This document shows positions 1 through 8,400 of a stretch of 64,000 bases of DNA, piece after piece (the first letter of the stretch is position 1; the number at the start of each line of letters is the position of its first letter). Source of the DNA: Pseudomonas sp. ICMP 561 (GTDB lineage Bacteria > Pseudomonadota > Gammaproteobacteria > Pseudomonadales > Pseudomonadaceae); NCBI RefSeq assembly GCF_002699985.1, contig NZ_LKBT01000034.1, forward strand, positions 359,860-423,859. The letters are read 5' to 3'. The notes under the pieces are model-generated. The model was not told where the DNA came from and did no database searches. It saw only the letters and a program-made list of their open reading frames with translations. Made by a program: the position numbers and the translations under genes.

Positions 1-497
1 GCCGACAGCTCGCCATTGCCGCGCTCCTGACGGTTGAGTGCAATCAGCACGCCCGCCGCAGTTGCTTCCTGGCCTTTGATGATCTGCATGACTTCGCGAA
101 TTGCGGTGCCTGCGGTGATCACGTCGTCGATGATCAGCACATTGCCGGTCAGTGGTGCGCCGACCAGACTGCCGCCTTCACCGTGATCCTTGGCCTCTTT
201 GCGATTGAAGCACCAAGGCAAATCGCGCCCGTGATGTTCAGCCAAAGCCACGGCTGTTGTGGCTGCCAGAGGAATCCCCTTATAGGCTGGGCCAAACAGT
301 ACGTCGAAGGAAATACCACTCTCGACCACTGCTGCGGCGTAGAAACGACCCAGCTGTGCAAGGGCCGAACCGCTGTTGAACAGGCCAGCATTAAAGAAGT
401 ACGGACTGGTGCGACCGGACTTGAGAGTGAACTCACCGAACCGCAAAACTCCACGGTCGATGGCAAAACGAATGAAATCGCGTTGATACGCTTGCAT
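1..497 (-). CDS. pyrE: Orotate phosphoribosyltransferase PyrE, 3' part beyond the window
   Basis: PyrE joins orotate to PRPP to give orotidine 5'-monophosphate, the fifth step of de novo pyrimidine synthesis, in the cytoplasm. About 165 codons are visible from the start MQAYQRDFIRFAIDRG; the family is usually about 213 residues, so the C-terminus lies outside the window. The PRPP-binding loop is clear in the minus-strand translation (VLIIDDVITAGTA, around residues 117-129), and so is the substrate region FGPAYKGIPLA. The gene is divergent from crc, with an 82-bp gap that must hold both promoters. This pyrE-crc pairing is a standard Pseudomonas arrangement. The identity is secure; only the end is missing. 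Confidence 0.96.
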   Translation of the reverse strand, partial: MQAYQRDFIRFAIDRGVLRFGEFTLKSGRTSPYFFNAGLFNSGSALAQLGRFYAAAVVESGISFDVLFGPAYKGIPLAATTAVALAEHHGRDLPWCFNRKEAKDHGEGGSLVGAPLTGNVLIIDDVITAGTAIREVMQIIKGQEATAAGVLIALNRQERGNGELS

Positions 498-579
498 GAA
501 AAAAGCCCCGAATACCACGGATTTAGCTAATTAGGTAGAGCTCGGGTATCATACACGCACGTGATTTTTGGGGCCATTT

Positions 580-1359
580 ATGCGGATCATCAGTGTGAAC
601 GTAAATGGCATTCAGGCGGCAGTCGAGCGCGGTTTGCTCAGTTGGCTGCAGGCTCAGAATGCCGACGTCATCTGCCTTCAGGACACCCGCGCATCCGCCT
701 TCGAACTGGACGACCCAGCTTATCAGCTGGATGGCTATTTCCTTTACGCGTGCGAAGCTGAAGTTCCGGCCCAAGGTGGCGTGGCGCTTTACTCGCGGCT
801 GCAACCGAAGGCGGTAATCAGCGGCCTTGGCTTTGAAACAGCCGACCGCTACGGGCGTTACCTGCAAGCAGATTTCGACAAAGTCAGTATTGCCACTTTG
901 CTGCTTCCTTCGGGAATGAACGGCGACGAAGACTTGAATCAGAAATTCAAGCTCATGGACGATTTCGGCAAATATCTGGATAAACAACGGCGCAAGCGTC
1001 GTGAGTACATCTATTGCGGCTCGTTGTACGTGGCGCAGCAGAAGCTCGACATAAAGAACTGGCGTGACAGCCAGCAATCTCCTGGCTTCCTCGCGCCCGA
1101 GCGTGCCTGGATGGACGAGATTGTCGGCACCATGGGTTATGTTGATGCCCTGCGTGAAGTCAGCCGTGAAGGCGATCAGTACAGCTGGTGGCCGGATAGC
1201 GAACAGGCAGAGATGCTCAATCTCGGCTGGCGCTTCGACTATCAGTTGCTGACACCGGGCCTGCGACGCTTCGTGCGCAGCGCGCGTCTGCCACGTCAGC
1301 CACGCTTCTCGCAGCACGCACCGCTGGTAGTGGATTACGACTGGACGCTAACGATCTAG
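580..1359 (+). CDS. crc: Catabolite repression control protein Crc
   Basis: Crc is the Pseudomonas catabolite-repression protein. It works with Hfq to block translation of mRNAs carrying A-rich AAnAAnAA motifs. The 259-residue product has the exonuclease III (endonuclease/exonuclease/phosphatase) fold but lacks key catalytic residues. The usual LQE is LQD (in ICLQDTR), the GDxN segment reads CGSLYVAQ, and the C-terminal DH pair is QH (in FSQHAPLV). That agrees with the known loss of nuclease activity in Crc. The start was set at the ATG giving MRIISVNVNG, four codons inside the longest open frame, because this matches the family N-terminus and length. A strong hairpin terminator follows at once. 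Confidence 0.97.
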   Translation: MRIISVNVNGIQAAVERGLLSWLQAQNADVICLQDTRASAFELDDPAYQLDGYFLYACEAEVPAQGGVALYSRLQPKAVISGLGFETADRYGRYLQADFDKVSIATLLLPSGMNGDEDLNQKFKLMDDFGKYLDKQRRKRREYIYCGSLYVAQQKLDIKNWRDSQQSPGFLAPERAWMDEIVGTMGYVDALREVSREGDQYSWWPDSEQAEMLNLGWRFDYQLLTPGLRRFVRSARLPRQPRFSQHAPLVVDYDWTLTI

Positions 1360-1375
1360 TATTCACCACCCACAA

Positions 1376-1400
1376 AAAAGCCGACTTCGTGTCGGCTTTT
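1376..1400 (+). terminator. Rho-independent terminator after crc
   Basis: A perfect stem, GCCGAC (1380-1385) with GTCGGC (1391-1396), has a five-base loop and is flanked by an A-run on the left and TTTT on the right. It starts 17 bp after the crc stop codon. Confidence 0.9.
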
Positions 1401-1426
1401 CTGTTTGAGCCTAAGCTCGCAATCCC

Positions 1427-1519
1427 CGTAGGACCGGCTTCAGCCGGGAGGGCGTCTCTACATGCAACTCATCTGCTGCGCCAGGCATTACGCTCTCGCG
1501 GCTAAAGCCACTCCTACGG
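1427..1519. repeat. REP pair, family A (GGACCGGCTT type)
   Basis: Two inverted copies of a REP palindrome face each other: one at 1428-1451 (GGACCGGCTTCAGCCGGGAG) and a diverged reverse copy ending CTCCTACGG at 1496-1519. They are separated by about 45 bp. Elements like this are dispersed through Pseudomonas genomes and are mobilised by RAYT transposases, none of which is present here. Confidence 0.8.
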
Positions 1520-1539
1520 ATTTCACCTAAGGTTGAGGC

Positions 1540-1908
1540 CTACTTGATCAGCCGCCATGTAAACGGATACCGATACGCCACGCCTTCATTCGCCTTGATG
1601 CCGGCAATGATCGTCAGCACCAGTGCGCCGACGCCTACGAGGCCTATCAGCGCGAAGCCGATGACCAGCAGCATCAGAAAGAAGCACGCGACTATGGCTA
1701 GCGAAACCGTGATCTGAAAATTCAGTGCTTCCTTGCCGTGAGCATCAATGAACGGATCGGAATCCTTCTTGAGCTGCCACAGAATCAGCGGGCCCAGCAG
1801 GTTGCCGAACGGGAAGATCATGCCGAGGAACGCAGCAAAGTGACAGAACATCGCCCATTGGCGAGCTTCCGAGCTGGGTGCTGGAACGGGTATTTGGCTG
1901 TCACTCAT
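1540..1908 (-). CDS. DUF4870 (Tic20-like) small membrane protein
   Basis: This 122-residue protein has three hydrophobic segments: about residues 20-45 (FCHFAAFLGMIFPFGNLLG), 65-88 and 88-105. Between the first two is the motif DPFIDAHGKEALNFQ, the signature of the DUF4870 family of small inner-membrane proteins of unknown function. It lies 25 bp downstream of rph on the same strand and may be cotranscribed with it. No catalytic motif is seen and no specific role can be assigned. Confidence 0.85.
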   Translation of the reverse strand: MSDSQIPVPAPSSEARQWAMFCHFAAFLGMIFPFGNLLGPLILWQLKKDSDPFIDAHGKEALNFQITVSLAIVACFFLMLLVIGFALIGLVGVGALVLTIIAGIKANEGVAYRYPFTWRLIK

Positions 1909-1933
1909 ATTCGTCTCCTGCTGGCTGCTTTGA

Positions 1934-2656
1934 TCAGTCGGCCAGTGCGGCGGTCTGCAGTTCGAACAGTTCGGTCATGCCTTTTTGCGCCAATGCCAGC
2001 ATTGCGTTGAGCTCTTCAGGCTGGAACGGAGCGCCTTCGGCAGTGCCCTGAACCTCAATAAAACCACCCGAGCTGGTCATGACCACGTTGAGGTCGGTCT
2101 CGGCTGCGGAGTCTTCAAGATAGTCCAGATCAAGAACCGGCTCGCCCTGATACATGCCAACCGAAACGGCGGCGATCATTTGCTTGAGCGGGTCGCCGCC
2201 TTTGAGGCCGCCACGTTTCTTGATTACTTTCAGCGCATCAACCAGGGCGACCATGGCGCCAGTGATGGACGCTGTGCGGGTGCCGCCATCAGCCTGGATG
2301 ACATCGCAATCAACATACAGCGTAACGTCGCCCAGCTTGGACATGTCCAGTGCGGCGCGCAGTGAGCGACCGATCAAGCGCTGGATTTCCAGGGTGCGGC
2401 CGCCTTGTTTACCACGGCTGGCTTCGCGCTGGTTACGCTCGCCGGTTGCGCGCGGCAGCATGCCGTATTCTGCGGTCAACCAGCCTTGGCCCTGGCCTTT
2501 GAGGAAGCGAGGTACGCCATTTTCGACGCTGACCGTGCAGATCACTTTGGTGTCACCGAACTCGACCAGCACAGAACCCTCGGCGTGCTTGGTGTAGTTG
2601 CGGGTGATGCGGATCGAGCGGAGCTGATCGGCGGCGCGACCACTTGGACGTTTCAT
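1934..2656 (-). CDS. rph: Ribonuclease PH
   Basis: RNase PH is a phosphate-dependent 3'-5' exoribonuclease that trims the 3' ends of tRNA precursors and helps degrade structured RNA; it acts as a hexameric ring. The 240-residue length is full size. Family motifs are present: MKRPSGRAADQLRSI at the N-terminus, FGDTKVICTVSVE, GWLTAEYGMLPRAT, RTLEIQRLIGRSLRA and the phosphate-site region CDVIQADGGTRTASI. The frame is intact, unlike the frameshifted E. coli K-12 copy. It is divergent from yicC across a 286-bp gap, the common Pseudomonas layout. Confidence 0.97.
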   Translation of the reverse strand: MKRPSGRAADQLRSIRITRNYTKHAEGSVLVEFGDTKVICTVSVENGVPRFLKGQGQGWLTAEYGMLPRATGERNQREASRGKQGGRTLEIQRLIGRSLRAALDMSKLGDVTLYVDCDVIQADGGTRTASITGAMVALVDALKVIKKRGGLKGGDPLKQMIAAVSVGMYQGEPVLDLDYLEDSAAETDLNVVMTSSGGFIEVQGTAEGAPFQPEELNAMLALAQKGMTELFELQTAALAD

Positions 2657-2822
2657 CTGGATACCTGTACTGAGACGGAAAACTGCCGAGCATTATAGAG
2701 GCGCAAGTCGGCGCTGGGCACATCTAAAACCATTGGATACCAAACCGTTGGGCTGGCAGGGCTCTGATTCAGGCGTTTGCCCGGTTGAGCAAATGCCATG
2801 CATCGCATGTCGCATTAGTGGA

Positions 2823-2852
2823 TTGGGGGCAGGGGTCGCACTGCGCTACAAT
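2823..2852 (+). promoter_or_regulatory. Possible sigma-70 promoter for yicC-gmk
   Basis: TTGGGG at 2823-2828 and TACAAT at 2847-2852 are separated by 18 bp. They lie 91 bp before the yicC start in the rph/yicC gap. The -10 match is good and the -35 is weak. This is a prediction from sequence only. Confidence 0.35.
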
Positions 2853-2942
2853 CCTGCGCCTTTACAGACTGCCGTTTTTTCGTGACATCCAGTCATCGCG
2901 GATCGCGGCCTATTCTGTTCACCGAATTACAGAGGTATTCCC

Positions 2943-3806
2943 ATGGTCCACAGCATGACGGCTTTTGCCCGGGTCGAACGGGCCAGTACTCAGGGCACAC
3001 TGAGCTGGGAGCTACGCTCGGTGAATCATCGCTATCTGGAGCCGCATCTGCGTCTGCCGGAGTCCTTTCGCGACCTGGAAAGTGCCATCCGTGAAGCGCT
3101 ACGCCAGGGCCTGTCCCGCGGCAAGGTGGAATGCACGCTGCGTTTCGTTGAAGAAACCGCTGGCAAGCCGCTGCAGGTTGATCGCGAACGCGCCGGTCAG
3201 TTGGTTGCTGCGGCGGAAATCGTTGCCAGCCTGATCAAGCAGCCTGCTGCCTTGAATCCCCTGGAAGTACTGGCCTGGCCTGGCGTTCTGGTGGGTGATG
3301 CTGTTGACCCGCAAGCCCTCAACAAAGAAGCCCTGACGCTGTTTAATGAGGCCTTGGCCGAGTTGAAAAACGGCCGCGGTCGCGAAGGTGCCGATCTGGC
3401 CAAGCTGCTCAACGAGCGTCTGGACTCTATCACCACCGAGGTTTCGACCCTGAAAAGTCTGGTGCCGCAGATGCTGGCGACCCAGCGTCAGAAGGTGCTG
3501 GATCGCTTCGCCGACATGAAGGCCGAGCTTGATCCGCAGCGCCTTGAGCAGGAAATGGTTCTGCTGGCCCAGAAAAGCGATGTGGCCGAAGAACTTGATC
3601 GCCTCAATACCCATGTGACGGAAGTGCGTCGCGTGCTCAAGGCGGGTGGTCAGGCTGGGCGCCGGCTGGATTTTCTGATGCAGGAACTCAACCGCGAGGC
3701 CAATACCCTCGGCTCCAAAGCTTTCGATCCGCGCAGTACCCAGGCTGCGGTCAACCTCAAAGTGTTGATCGAGCAGATGCGCGAACAAGTCCAGAATATT
3801 GAGTAA
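2943..3806 (+). CDS. yicC: YicC/YloC family endoribonuclease
   Basis: This 287-residue protein starts MVHSMTAFARVE and ends NLKVLIEQMREQVQNIE, both hallmarks of the YicC/YloC family. The family has a YicC N-terminal domain (about residues 1-155) and a DUF1732 C-terminal domain (about 205-287, including EELDRLNTHVTEVRRVL and GRRLDFLMQELNREANT). Members have been described as cytoplasmic endoribonucleases that affect small-RNA turnover. The gene lies 13 bp upstream of gmk, a conserved pairing, so the two are probably cotranscribed. The family assignment is secure; the RNA targets here are unknown. Confidence 0.95.
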   Translation: MVHSMTAFARVERASTQGTLSWELRSVNHRYLEPHLRLPESFRDLESAIREALRQGLSRGKVECTLRFVEETAGKPLQVDRERAGQLVAAAEIVASLIKQPAALNPLEVLAWPGVLVGDAVDPQALNKEALTLFNEALAELKNGRGREGADLAKLLNERLDSITTEVSTLKSLVPQMLATQRQKVLDRFADMKAELDPQRLEQEMVLLAQKSDVAEELDRLNTHVTEVRRVLKAGGQAGRRLDFLMQELNREANTLGSKAFDPRSTQAAVNLKVLIEQMREQVQNIE

Positions 3807-3819
3807 GGCTAATTCCGAC

Positions 3820-4440
3820 ATGACACACAGCACCGGCACCCTGTACATCGTTTCCGCACCCTCGGGTGCAGGCAAGACCAGTCTGGTCAATGCCCTGGTC
3901 AACGCGCAGCCGCAGATTCGGGTTTCCGTTTCGCACACCACCCGGGCCATGCGTCCGGGCGAAGTCGACGGCGTGAACTATCACTTTGTTGATCGCGCTG
4001 AATTTGTGCGCATGATCGAGCACGGTGATTTCCTTGAGCAGGCGGAAGTTTTCGGCAATATGTACGGCACTTCCCAGAGCCGCTTGCAGCAGACCCTGGA
4101 CGAAGGTCATGACCTGATTCTGGAAATCGACTGGCAGGGTGCCGAGCAGGTACGCAAAGTCATGCCTGATGCGCGCTCGATCTTCATTTTGCCGCCGACC
4201 CAACAGGCATTGCGTCAGCGCCTGACCAATCGTGGGACGGATAGCGATGAGATCATCGAGGGGCGGATGCGTGAAGCGGTCAGCGAAATGAGCCATTACG
4301 CCGAATACGACTACATCGTGATCAACGATGACTTCGCCTCGGCGCTGGAAGATCTCAAGGCGATTTTCCGGGCCAACCTGTTGACGCAGACCCATCAGCA
4401 GCAGCGTTTCAGCGCTCTGCTTGAGCAATTACTGGCCTGA
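3820..4440 (+). CDS. gmk: Guanylate kinase
   Basis: Gmk phosphorylates GMP to GDP using ATP, which is essential for GTP, dGTP and (p)ppGpp supply. The 206-residue product shows the P-loop SAPSGAGKTS (about residues 12-21), the GMP-binding stretch SVSHTTRAMRPGEVDGVNYHFV, and the lid and C-terminal signature NRGTDSDEIIEGRM. The start was placed at the ATG giving MTHSTGTLYIVSAPSG, 13 bp after the yicC stop; a longer open frame overlaps yicC but adds no conserved residues. Its location beside rpoZ and spoT is typical. Confidence 0.97.
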   Translation: MTHSTGTLYIVSAPSGAGKTSLVNALVNAQPQIRVSVSHTTRAMRPGEVDGVNYHFVDRAEFVRMIEHGDFLEQAEVFGNMYGTSQSRLQQTLDEGHDLILEIDWQGAEQVRKVMPDARSIFILPPTQQALRQRLTNRGTDSDEIIEGRMREAVSEMSHYAEYDYIVINDDFASALEDLKAIFRANLLTQTHQQQRFSALLEQLLA

Positions 4441-4490
4441 AACAGGGGCTTTGAGCGCCATGGGCGGCGAGCTAAATAATACCGCTCGTG

Positions 4491-4525
4491 GCTTGGCGCT
4501 TGAAGCTTATGGCTTGCAGCTTGTA
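4491..4525 (+). repeat. Five tandem heptamers GCTTNNN upstream of rpoZ
   Basis: Five consecutive 7-bp units all begin with GCTT: GCTTGGC, GCTTGAA, GCTTATG, GCTTGCA and GCTTGTA. They occupy most of the gmk-rpoZ gap. The remaining three bases of each unit vary. The role is unknown. Confidence 0.7.
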
Positions 4526-4587
4526 AACTACCGAGTCCGCTCGCCCATCCGGGCATCGCGCATCCGCATTTGCTACGAGGAATACCC

Positions 4588-4851
4588 ATGGCCCGCGTAA
4601 CCGTTGAAGACTGCCTAGAACACGTGGATAACCGCTTTGAGCTGGTCATGCTCTCTACAAAGCGTGCCCGTCAACTGGCTACCGGCGGCAAAGAACCAAA
4701 GCTGGCGTGGGAAAATGACAAGCCTACCGTTATGGCACTGCGCGAAATCGCAGCCGGCCTGATGGATTACGCTGTAATCGCAGAAGCTGAAATCGTTGAA
4801 GATGAACCATTGTTCGCGGCGTTCGAAGACGAGTCCAACGAGGCCGTCTAA
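4588..4851 (+). CDS. rpoZ: RNA polymerase omega subunit
   Basis: Omega is the small assembly and stability subunit of RNA polymerase, binding beta-prime; in related bacteria it forms part of the ppGpp site. The 87-residue product begins MARVTVEDCLEHVDNRFELV and continues with KRARQL and KPTVMALREIAAG, all typical of the family. A GAGG Shine-Dalgarno lies 8 bp before the ATG. A short open extension upstream was not used because the family starts at MARVTVEDC. The gene sits directly before spoT, the conserved gmk-rpoZ-spoT order. Confidence 0.97.
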   Translation: MARVTVEDCLEHVDNRFELVMLSTKRARQLATGGKEPKLAWENDKPTVMALREIAAGLMDYAVIAEAEIVEDEPLFAAFEDESNEAV

Positions 4852-4911
4852 GCCTATGCCGTGTCGACGTAGTACGGCGCAGGGTAAAAGTCATTGGCAG
4901 GGGGTAGCGCC

Positions 4912-7017
4912 TTGCCGAGCATAGACGCCCTCGCCGATCGTATTTCGACCTATCTCGGCAAGGAACAGGTAAATCTGGTCCGCCGCGCGTATTTCTACGC
5001 CGAGCAAGCCCACGACGGCCAGCGCCGTCGCAGCGGTGAAGCTTACGTCACGCATCCTCTTGCGGTGGCGAACATCCTTGCCGATATGCACATGGACCAT
5101 CAAAGCCTGATGGCTGCCATGCTGCATGACGTCATTGAAGACACCGGTATAGCCAAAGAGGCGCTTTGCGCGCAGTTCGGCGAGACCGTGGCTGAATTGG
5201 TCGACGGGGTCAGCAAGCTGACCCAGATGAATTTCGAGACCAAAGCCGAAGCCCAGGCTGAAAACTTCCAGAAAATGGCCATGGCCATGGCGCGCGATAT
5301 TCGCGTGATCCTGGTCAAGCTCGCTGACCGCCTGCATAACATGCGTACGCTTGAAGTGTTGTCCGGGGAAAAACGCCGGCGCATCGCCAAGGAAACCCTG
5401 GAAATCTATGCACCCATTGCCAATCGGCTGGGTATGCACAGCATCCGTATCGAATTCGAAGACCTCGGCTTCAAGGCCATGTACCCGATGCGCTCCTCGC
5501 GGATTGGTCAGGCGGTCAAGCGCGCCCGGGGTAATCGCAAAGAGCTCGTCAACAAGATCGAAGATTCCCTGAGCCATTGCCTGGCGGTGGATGAAATCGA
5601 AGGCGAGGTCAGCGGGCGGCAGAAACACCTGTACGGCATCTACAAGAAGATGCGCGGCAAGCGTCGCGCCTTCAATGAAATCATGGATGTCTACGCGTTC
5701 CGCATCATCGTCGACAAGGTCGACACCTGCTACCGCGTGCTGGGCGCTGTGCATAATTTGTACAAGCCCCTGCCCGGCCGCTTCAAGGATTACATCGCGA
5801 TCCCCAAGGCCAACGGCTACCAGTCGTTGCACACCACGTTGTTTGGCATGCATGGCGTGCCCATTGAAATCCAGATCCGCACCCGTGAAATGGAAGAGAT
5901 GGCCAACAACGGGATCGCTGCGCACTGGCTGTACAAATCCTCGGATGACGAAGTGCCCAAGGGCACCCACGCCCGTGCTCGCCAGTGGGTCAAGGGCGTG
6001 CTGGAAATGCAGCAGCGGGCCGGTAACTCTCTGGAATTCATCGAGAGCGTAAAGATCGACCTGTTCCCGGACGAGGTCTATGTCTTCACGCCTAAAGGCC
6101 GGATCATGGAGCTGCCTAAAGGCTCCACGGCGGTCGACTTTGCTTATGCCGTCCACACTGATGTGGGCAACAGCTGCATCGCGTGTCGGATCAATCGTCG
6201 TCTGGCGCCGCTGTCTGAACCGTTGCAGAGCGGCTCGACTGTGGAGATTGTCAGCGCGCCGGGCGCCCGTCCGAATCCTGCCTGGCTGAACTTCGTGGTC
6301 ACCGGCAAGGCGCGAACGCACATTCGTCACGCACTCAAGCTGCAGCGTCGCTCCGAGTCCATCAGCCTGGGCGAGCGTCTGCTTAACAAGGTGTTGAACG
6401 GCTTCGAAAGCAGTCTGGAAAAAATCCCCGCCGAGCGCGTTCAGCCGGTGCTGGCCGAATACCGGGTCGAGGTCATTGAAGACCTCCTCGAAGATATCGG
6501 CCTCGGCAATCGTATGGCGTACGTGGTCGCTCGTCGACTGCTGGGCGAAGGCGATCAGTTGCCTGGCACCGAAGGCCCGCTGGCGATTCGTGGCACAGAA
6601 GGCCTGGTGCTCAGTTACGCCAAGTGCTGCACGCCGATCCCGGGCGACCCGATTGTGGGTCATCTATCGGCGGGCAAAGGCATGGTTGTTCACCTGGACA
6701 ACTGCCGCAATATCAGTGAAATCCGCCATAACCCGGAAAAGTGCATTCAGCTGTCCTGGGCCAAGGACGTTACCGGCGAATTCAATGTCGAATTGCGCGT
6801 CGAGCTGGAGCATCAGCGCGGCTTGATCGCCCTGCTGGCCAGCAGCGTCAACGCGGCCGACGGCAATATCGAGAAAATCAGCATGGACGAGCGCGATGGC
6901 CGCATCAGCGTCGTCCAGCTGGTGGTCAGTGTGCATGACCGTGTGCACCTTGCCCGAGTCATCCGAAAACTGCGCGCCTTGGCCGGGGTCATTCGAATTA
7001 CCCGCATGCGTGCGTAG
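4912..7017 (+). CDS. spoT: Bifunctional (p)ppGpp synthase/hydrolase SpoT
   Basis: SpoT makes and degrades the stringent-response alarmone (p)ppGpp. The 701-residue protein has an intact N-terminal hydrolase domain with H48 and the HD pair at residues 72-73 (MLHDVIEDTG). A synthetase domain follows (FKDYIAIPKANGYQSLHT, about 285-305), then a TGS domain (DEVYVFTPKGRIMELPKGST, about 385-450) and a C-terminal ACT domain (about 630-701). The start is a TTG giving MPSIDALADR, preceded by a purine-rich GCAGGGGG at good spacing; it matches the family length. Another TTG six codons upstream is less likely. The gene lies 60 bp after rpoZ and 24 bp before ridA, so one operon is likely. Confidence 0.95.
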   Translation: MPSIDALADRISTYLGKEQVNLVRRAYFYAEQAHDGQRRRSGEAYVTHPLAVANILADMHMDHQSLMAAMLHDVIEDTGIAKEALCAQFGETVAELVDGVSKLTQMNFETKAEAQAENFQKMAMAMARDIRVILVKLADRLHNMRTLEVLSGEKRRRIAKETLEIYAPIANRLGMHSIRIEFEDLGFKAMYPMRSSRIGQAVKRARGNRKELVNKIEDSLSHCLAVDEIEGEVSGRQKHLYGIYKKMRGKRRAFNEIMDVYAFRIIVDKVDTCYRVLGAVHNLYKPLPGRFKDYIAIPKANGYQSLHTTLFGMHGVPIEIQIRTREMEEMANNGIAAHWLYKSSDDEVPKGTHARARQWVKGVLEMQQRAGNSLEFIESVKIDLFPDEVYVFTPKGRIMELPKGSTAVDFAYAVHTDVGNSCIACRINRRLAPLSEPLQSGSTVEIVSAPGARPNPAWLNFVVTGKARTHIRHALKLQRRSESISLGERLLNKVLNGFESSLEKIPAERVQPVLAEYRVEVIEDLLEDIGLGNRMAYVVARRLLGEGDQLPGTEGPLAIRGTEGLVLSYAKCCTPIPGDPIVGHLSAGKGMVVHLDNCRNISEIRHNPEKCIQLSWAKDVTGEFNVELRVELEHQRGLIALLASSVNAADGNIEKISMDERDGRISVVQLVVSVHDRVHLARVIRKLRALAGVIRITRMRA

Positions 7018-7041
7018 CCAATCATTCAACAGGAGTTCTTC

Positions 7042-7422
7042 ATGACCAAGACCGTAATCACCAGCGACAAAGCCCCTGCGGCCATCGGCCCTTACTCTCA
7101 GGCGATCAAAGCTGGCAATACCGTCTACATGTCCGGGCAAATTCCACTCGACCCTAAAACCATGGAACTGGTTGAAGGCATCGAAGCCCAGGTCGTCCAG
7201 GTCTTTGAAAATCTGAAGTCGGTTGCCGAAGCTGCGGGCGGTTCGTTCAAGGACATCGTCAAGCTGAACATCTTCCTGACCGATCTAGGCAACTTCGCCA
7301 CGGTCAACGAAATCATGGGCAAATACTTCGAGCAGCCATACCCGGCCCGCGCCGCCATCGGTGTTGCCGCATTGCCGCGTGGTTCGCAGGTCGAGATGGA
7401 CGCGATTCTCGTCATCGAATAA
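7042..7422 (+). CDS. ridA: RidA family enamine/imine deaminase
   Basis: RidA hydrolyses reactive enamine/imine intermediates, such as 2-aminoacrylate released by PLP-dependent dehydratases, and so protects PLP enzymes. The 126-residue protein has the family hallmarks: IGPYSQAIKAGNTVYMSGQIPLDP near the N-terminus and the catalytic-arginine segment YPARAAIGVAALPRGSQVEMDAI near the C-terminus. It has a clear Shine-Dalgarno (CAGGAG) and is tightly linked to spoT, as is common in Pseudomonas. A strong hairpin follows the stop. Confidence 0.95.
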   Translation: MTKTVITSDKAPAAIGPYSQAIKAGNTVYMSGQIPLDPKTMELVEGIEAQVVQVFENLKSVAEAAGGSFKDIVKLNIFLTDLGNFATVNEIMGKYFEQPYPARAAIGVAALPRGSQVEMDAILVIE

Positions 7423-7429
7423 CACTCCT

Positions 7430-7448
7430 GCGGGGCTCGCAGCCCCGC
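7430..7448 (+). terminator. GC-rich hairpin after ridA
   Basis: GCGGGGCT (7430-7437) pairs perfectly with AGCCCCGC (7441-7448) across a three-base loop, seven bases after the ridA stop. There is no T-run, so it may be an mRNA-stabilising or attenuating hairpin rather than a full terminator. Confidence 0.5.
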
Positions 7449-7474
7449 TGCAGCTGATTAAGGAAGGACCTGTT

Positions 7475-8209
7475 ATGCGCTTCGCGCTTGCCCTCTCGCT
7501 GACGGCCGTTTTTTTGAGCGGCTGTGCCAGCCACGCCGACCGCAATCCTGACGGCACGTGGATCAATCAAGCGGCTATCGAAGCCGCCGTAAAAGGCGAC
7601 AACCTGCGCCAGGCACTGCTTGCCAACGGCCCGAATCTGGAATGGCAGATCGATACCAAAACCAGCCAGGCCTTGTACTCCAACGGCTTTGAAGTGGGCG
7701 AAGGTAAAATCACCAGCGCCGCCGACGGCAAGTTGCGCATCGACTATTACAACTTTGTCGAAGACCTGCAGGTCAAGGGCGACGAACTGGTTCAAGCGGC
7801 CAGCGAGTCAGGTCCTGAGCAGCGCTTCGAAAAGCCGAAAACCCCTGCTGCCGAAGGTGCGCCGACTGGTGCCAGTTTCGAAGCTGCGCTGTACAACGCC
7901 TACATGGGCGGCAAATGGACCATCGTCAATGGCGACGGCCAGGGCAATACCGTGCAATTCAAGCCGGATGGGAGCATTCAGGGCTTGCCGGATAATGACC
8001 GTTACGCGTTGTGCCTGGCTGGCGATTGCGCAGCCATGAGCGGCGAGTACGACAGCATGTGGCTGGAAAAGAACGAGCAGGGCAACCCGTGGATCTTCTC
8101 CCGCAAAGGCAAGCAACTGGAGATTTTCCAGGCCGTCAATGCCGCAGAAGCTGACCAGATGCCAGAGCTCCGCCCAGGCCCGCGTCGCTGGTTGCTTGAG
8201 CTGAATTGA
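7475..8209 (+). CDS. Putative lipoprotein of unknown function
   Basis: This 244-residue product begins MRFALALSLTAVFLSGCASH, a type II signal peptide with lipobox LSGC and lipidated Cys17. The rest is soluble and probably periplasmic, with no motif I recognise. Visible features are KFQLE-free polar sequence, two nearby cysteines in ALCLAGDCAAM that could form a disulfide, and a W-rich end (ENEQGNPWIFSRKGKQLEIF is preceded by SMWLEK). The start has a strong AAGGAAGG Shine-Dalgarno. It lies downstream of ridA on the same strand, separated by a hairpin. Likely a conserved Pseudomonas envelope protein; no function is assigned. Confidence 0.8.
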   Translation: MRFALALSLTAVFLSGCASHADRNPDGTWINQAAIEAAVKGDNLRQALLANGPNLEWQIDTKTSQALYSNGFEVGEGKITSAADGKLRIDYYNFVEDLQVKGDELVQAASESGPEQRFEKPKTPAAEGAPTGASFEAALYNAYMGGKWTIVNGDGQGNTVQFKPDGSIQGLPDNDRYALCLAGDCAAMSGEYDSMWLEKNEQGNPWIFSRKGKQLEIFQAVNAAEADQMPELRPGPRRWLLELN

Positions 8210-8234
8210 TCGAAAGATTTGCAGGGATGAAATC

Positions 8235-8366
8235 CGGAGGACCGGCTTCAGCCGGGAGGGCTTTATTCCTGCCGACACATATGCATTGTATTCGCCGACT
8301 TCCTCCCGGCTAAAGCCAGTCCTACGGTTATGCGATATCCGTAGGAGCGGCTTTAGCCGCGAGAGA
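8235..8366. repeat. Cluster of three REP half-elements, family A
   Basis: Two inverted REP units at 8235-8260 and 8300-8327 are followed by a third, diverged unit (GTAGGAGCGGCTTTAGCCGC) at 8341-8366. They lie between two convergent genes and could limit read-through in both directions. Confidence 0.8.
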
Positions 8367-8400
8367 ATCACAGAGCATGGCGCTCCAGCAAGGTCATAAT

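Noticed and set aside
4891..6663. A 590-codon open frame on the minus strand
   Set aside because: It is fully antisense to spoT, and high GC content keeps the opposite frame open. Its translation has no family features.
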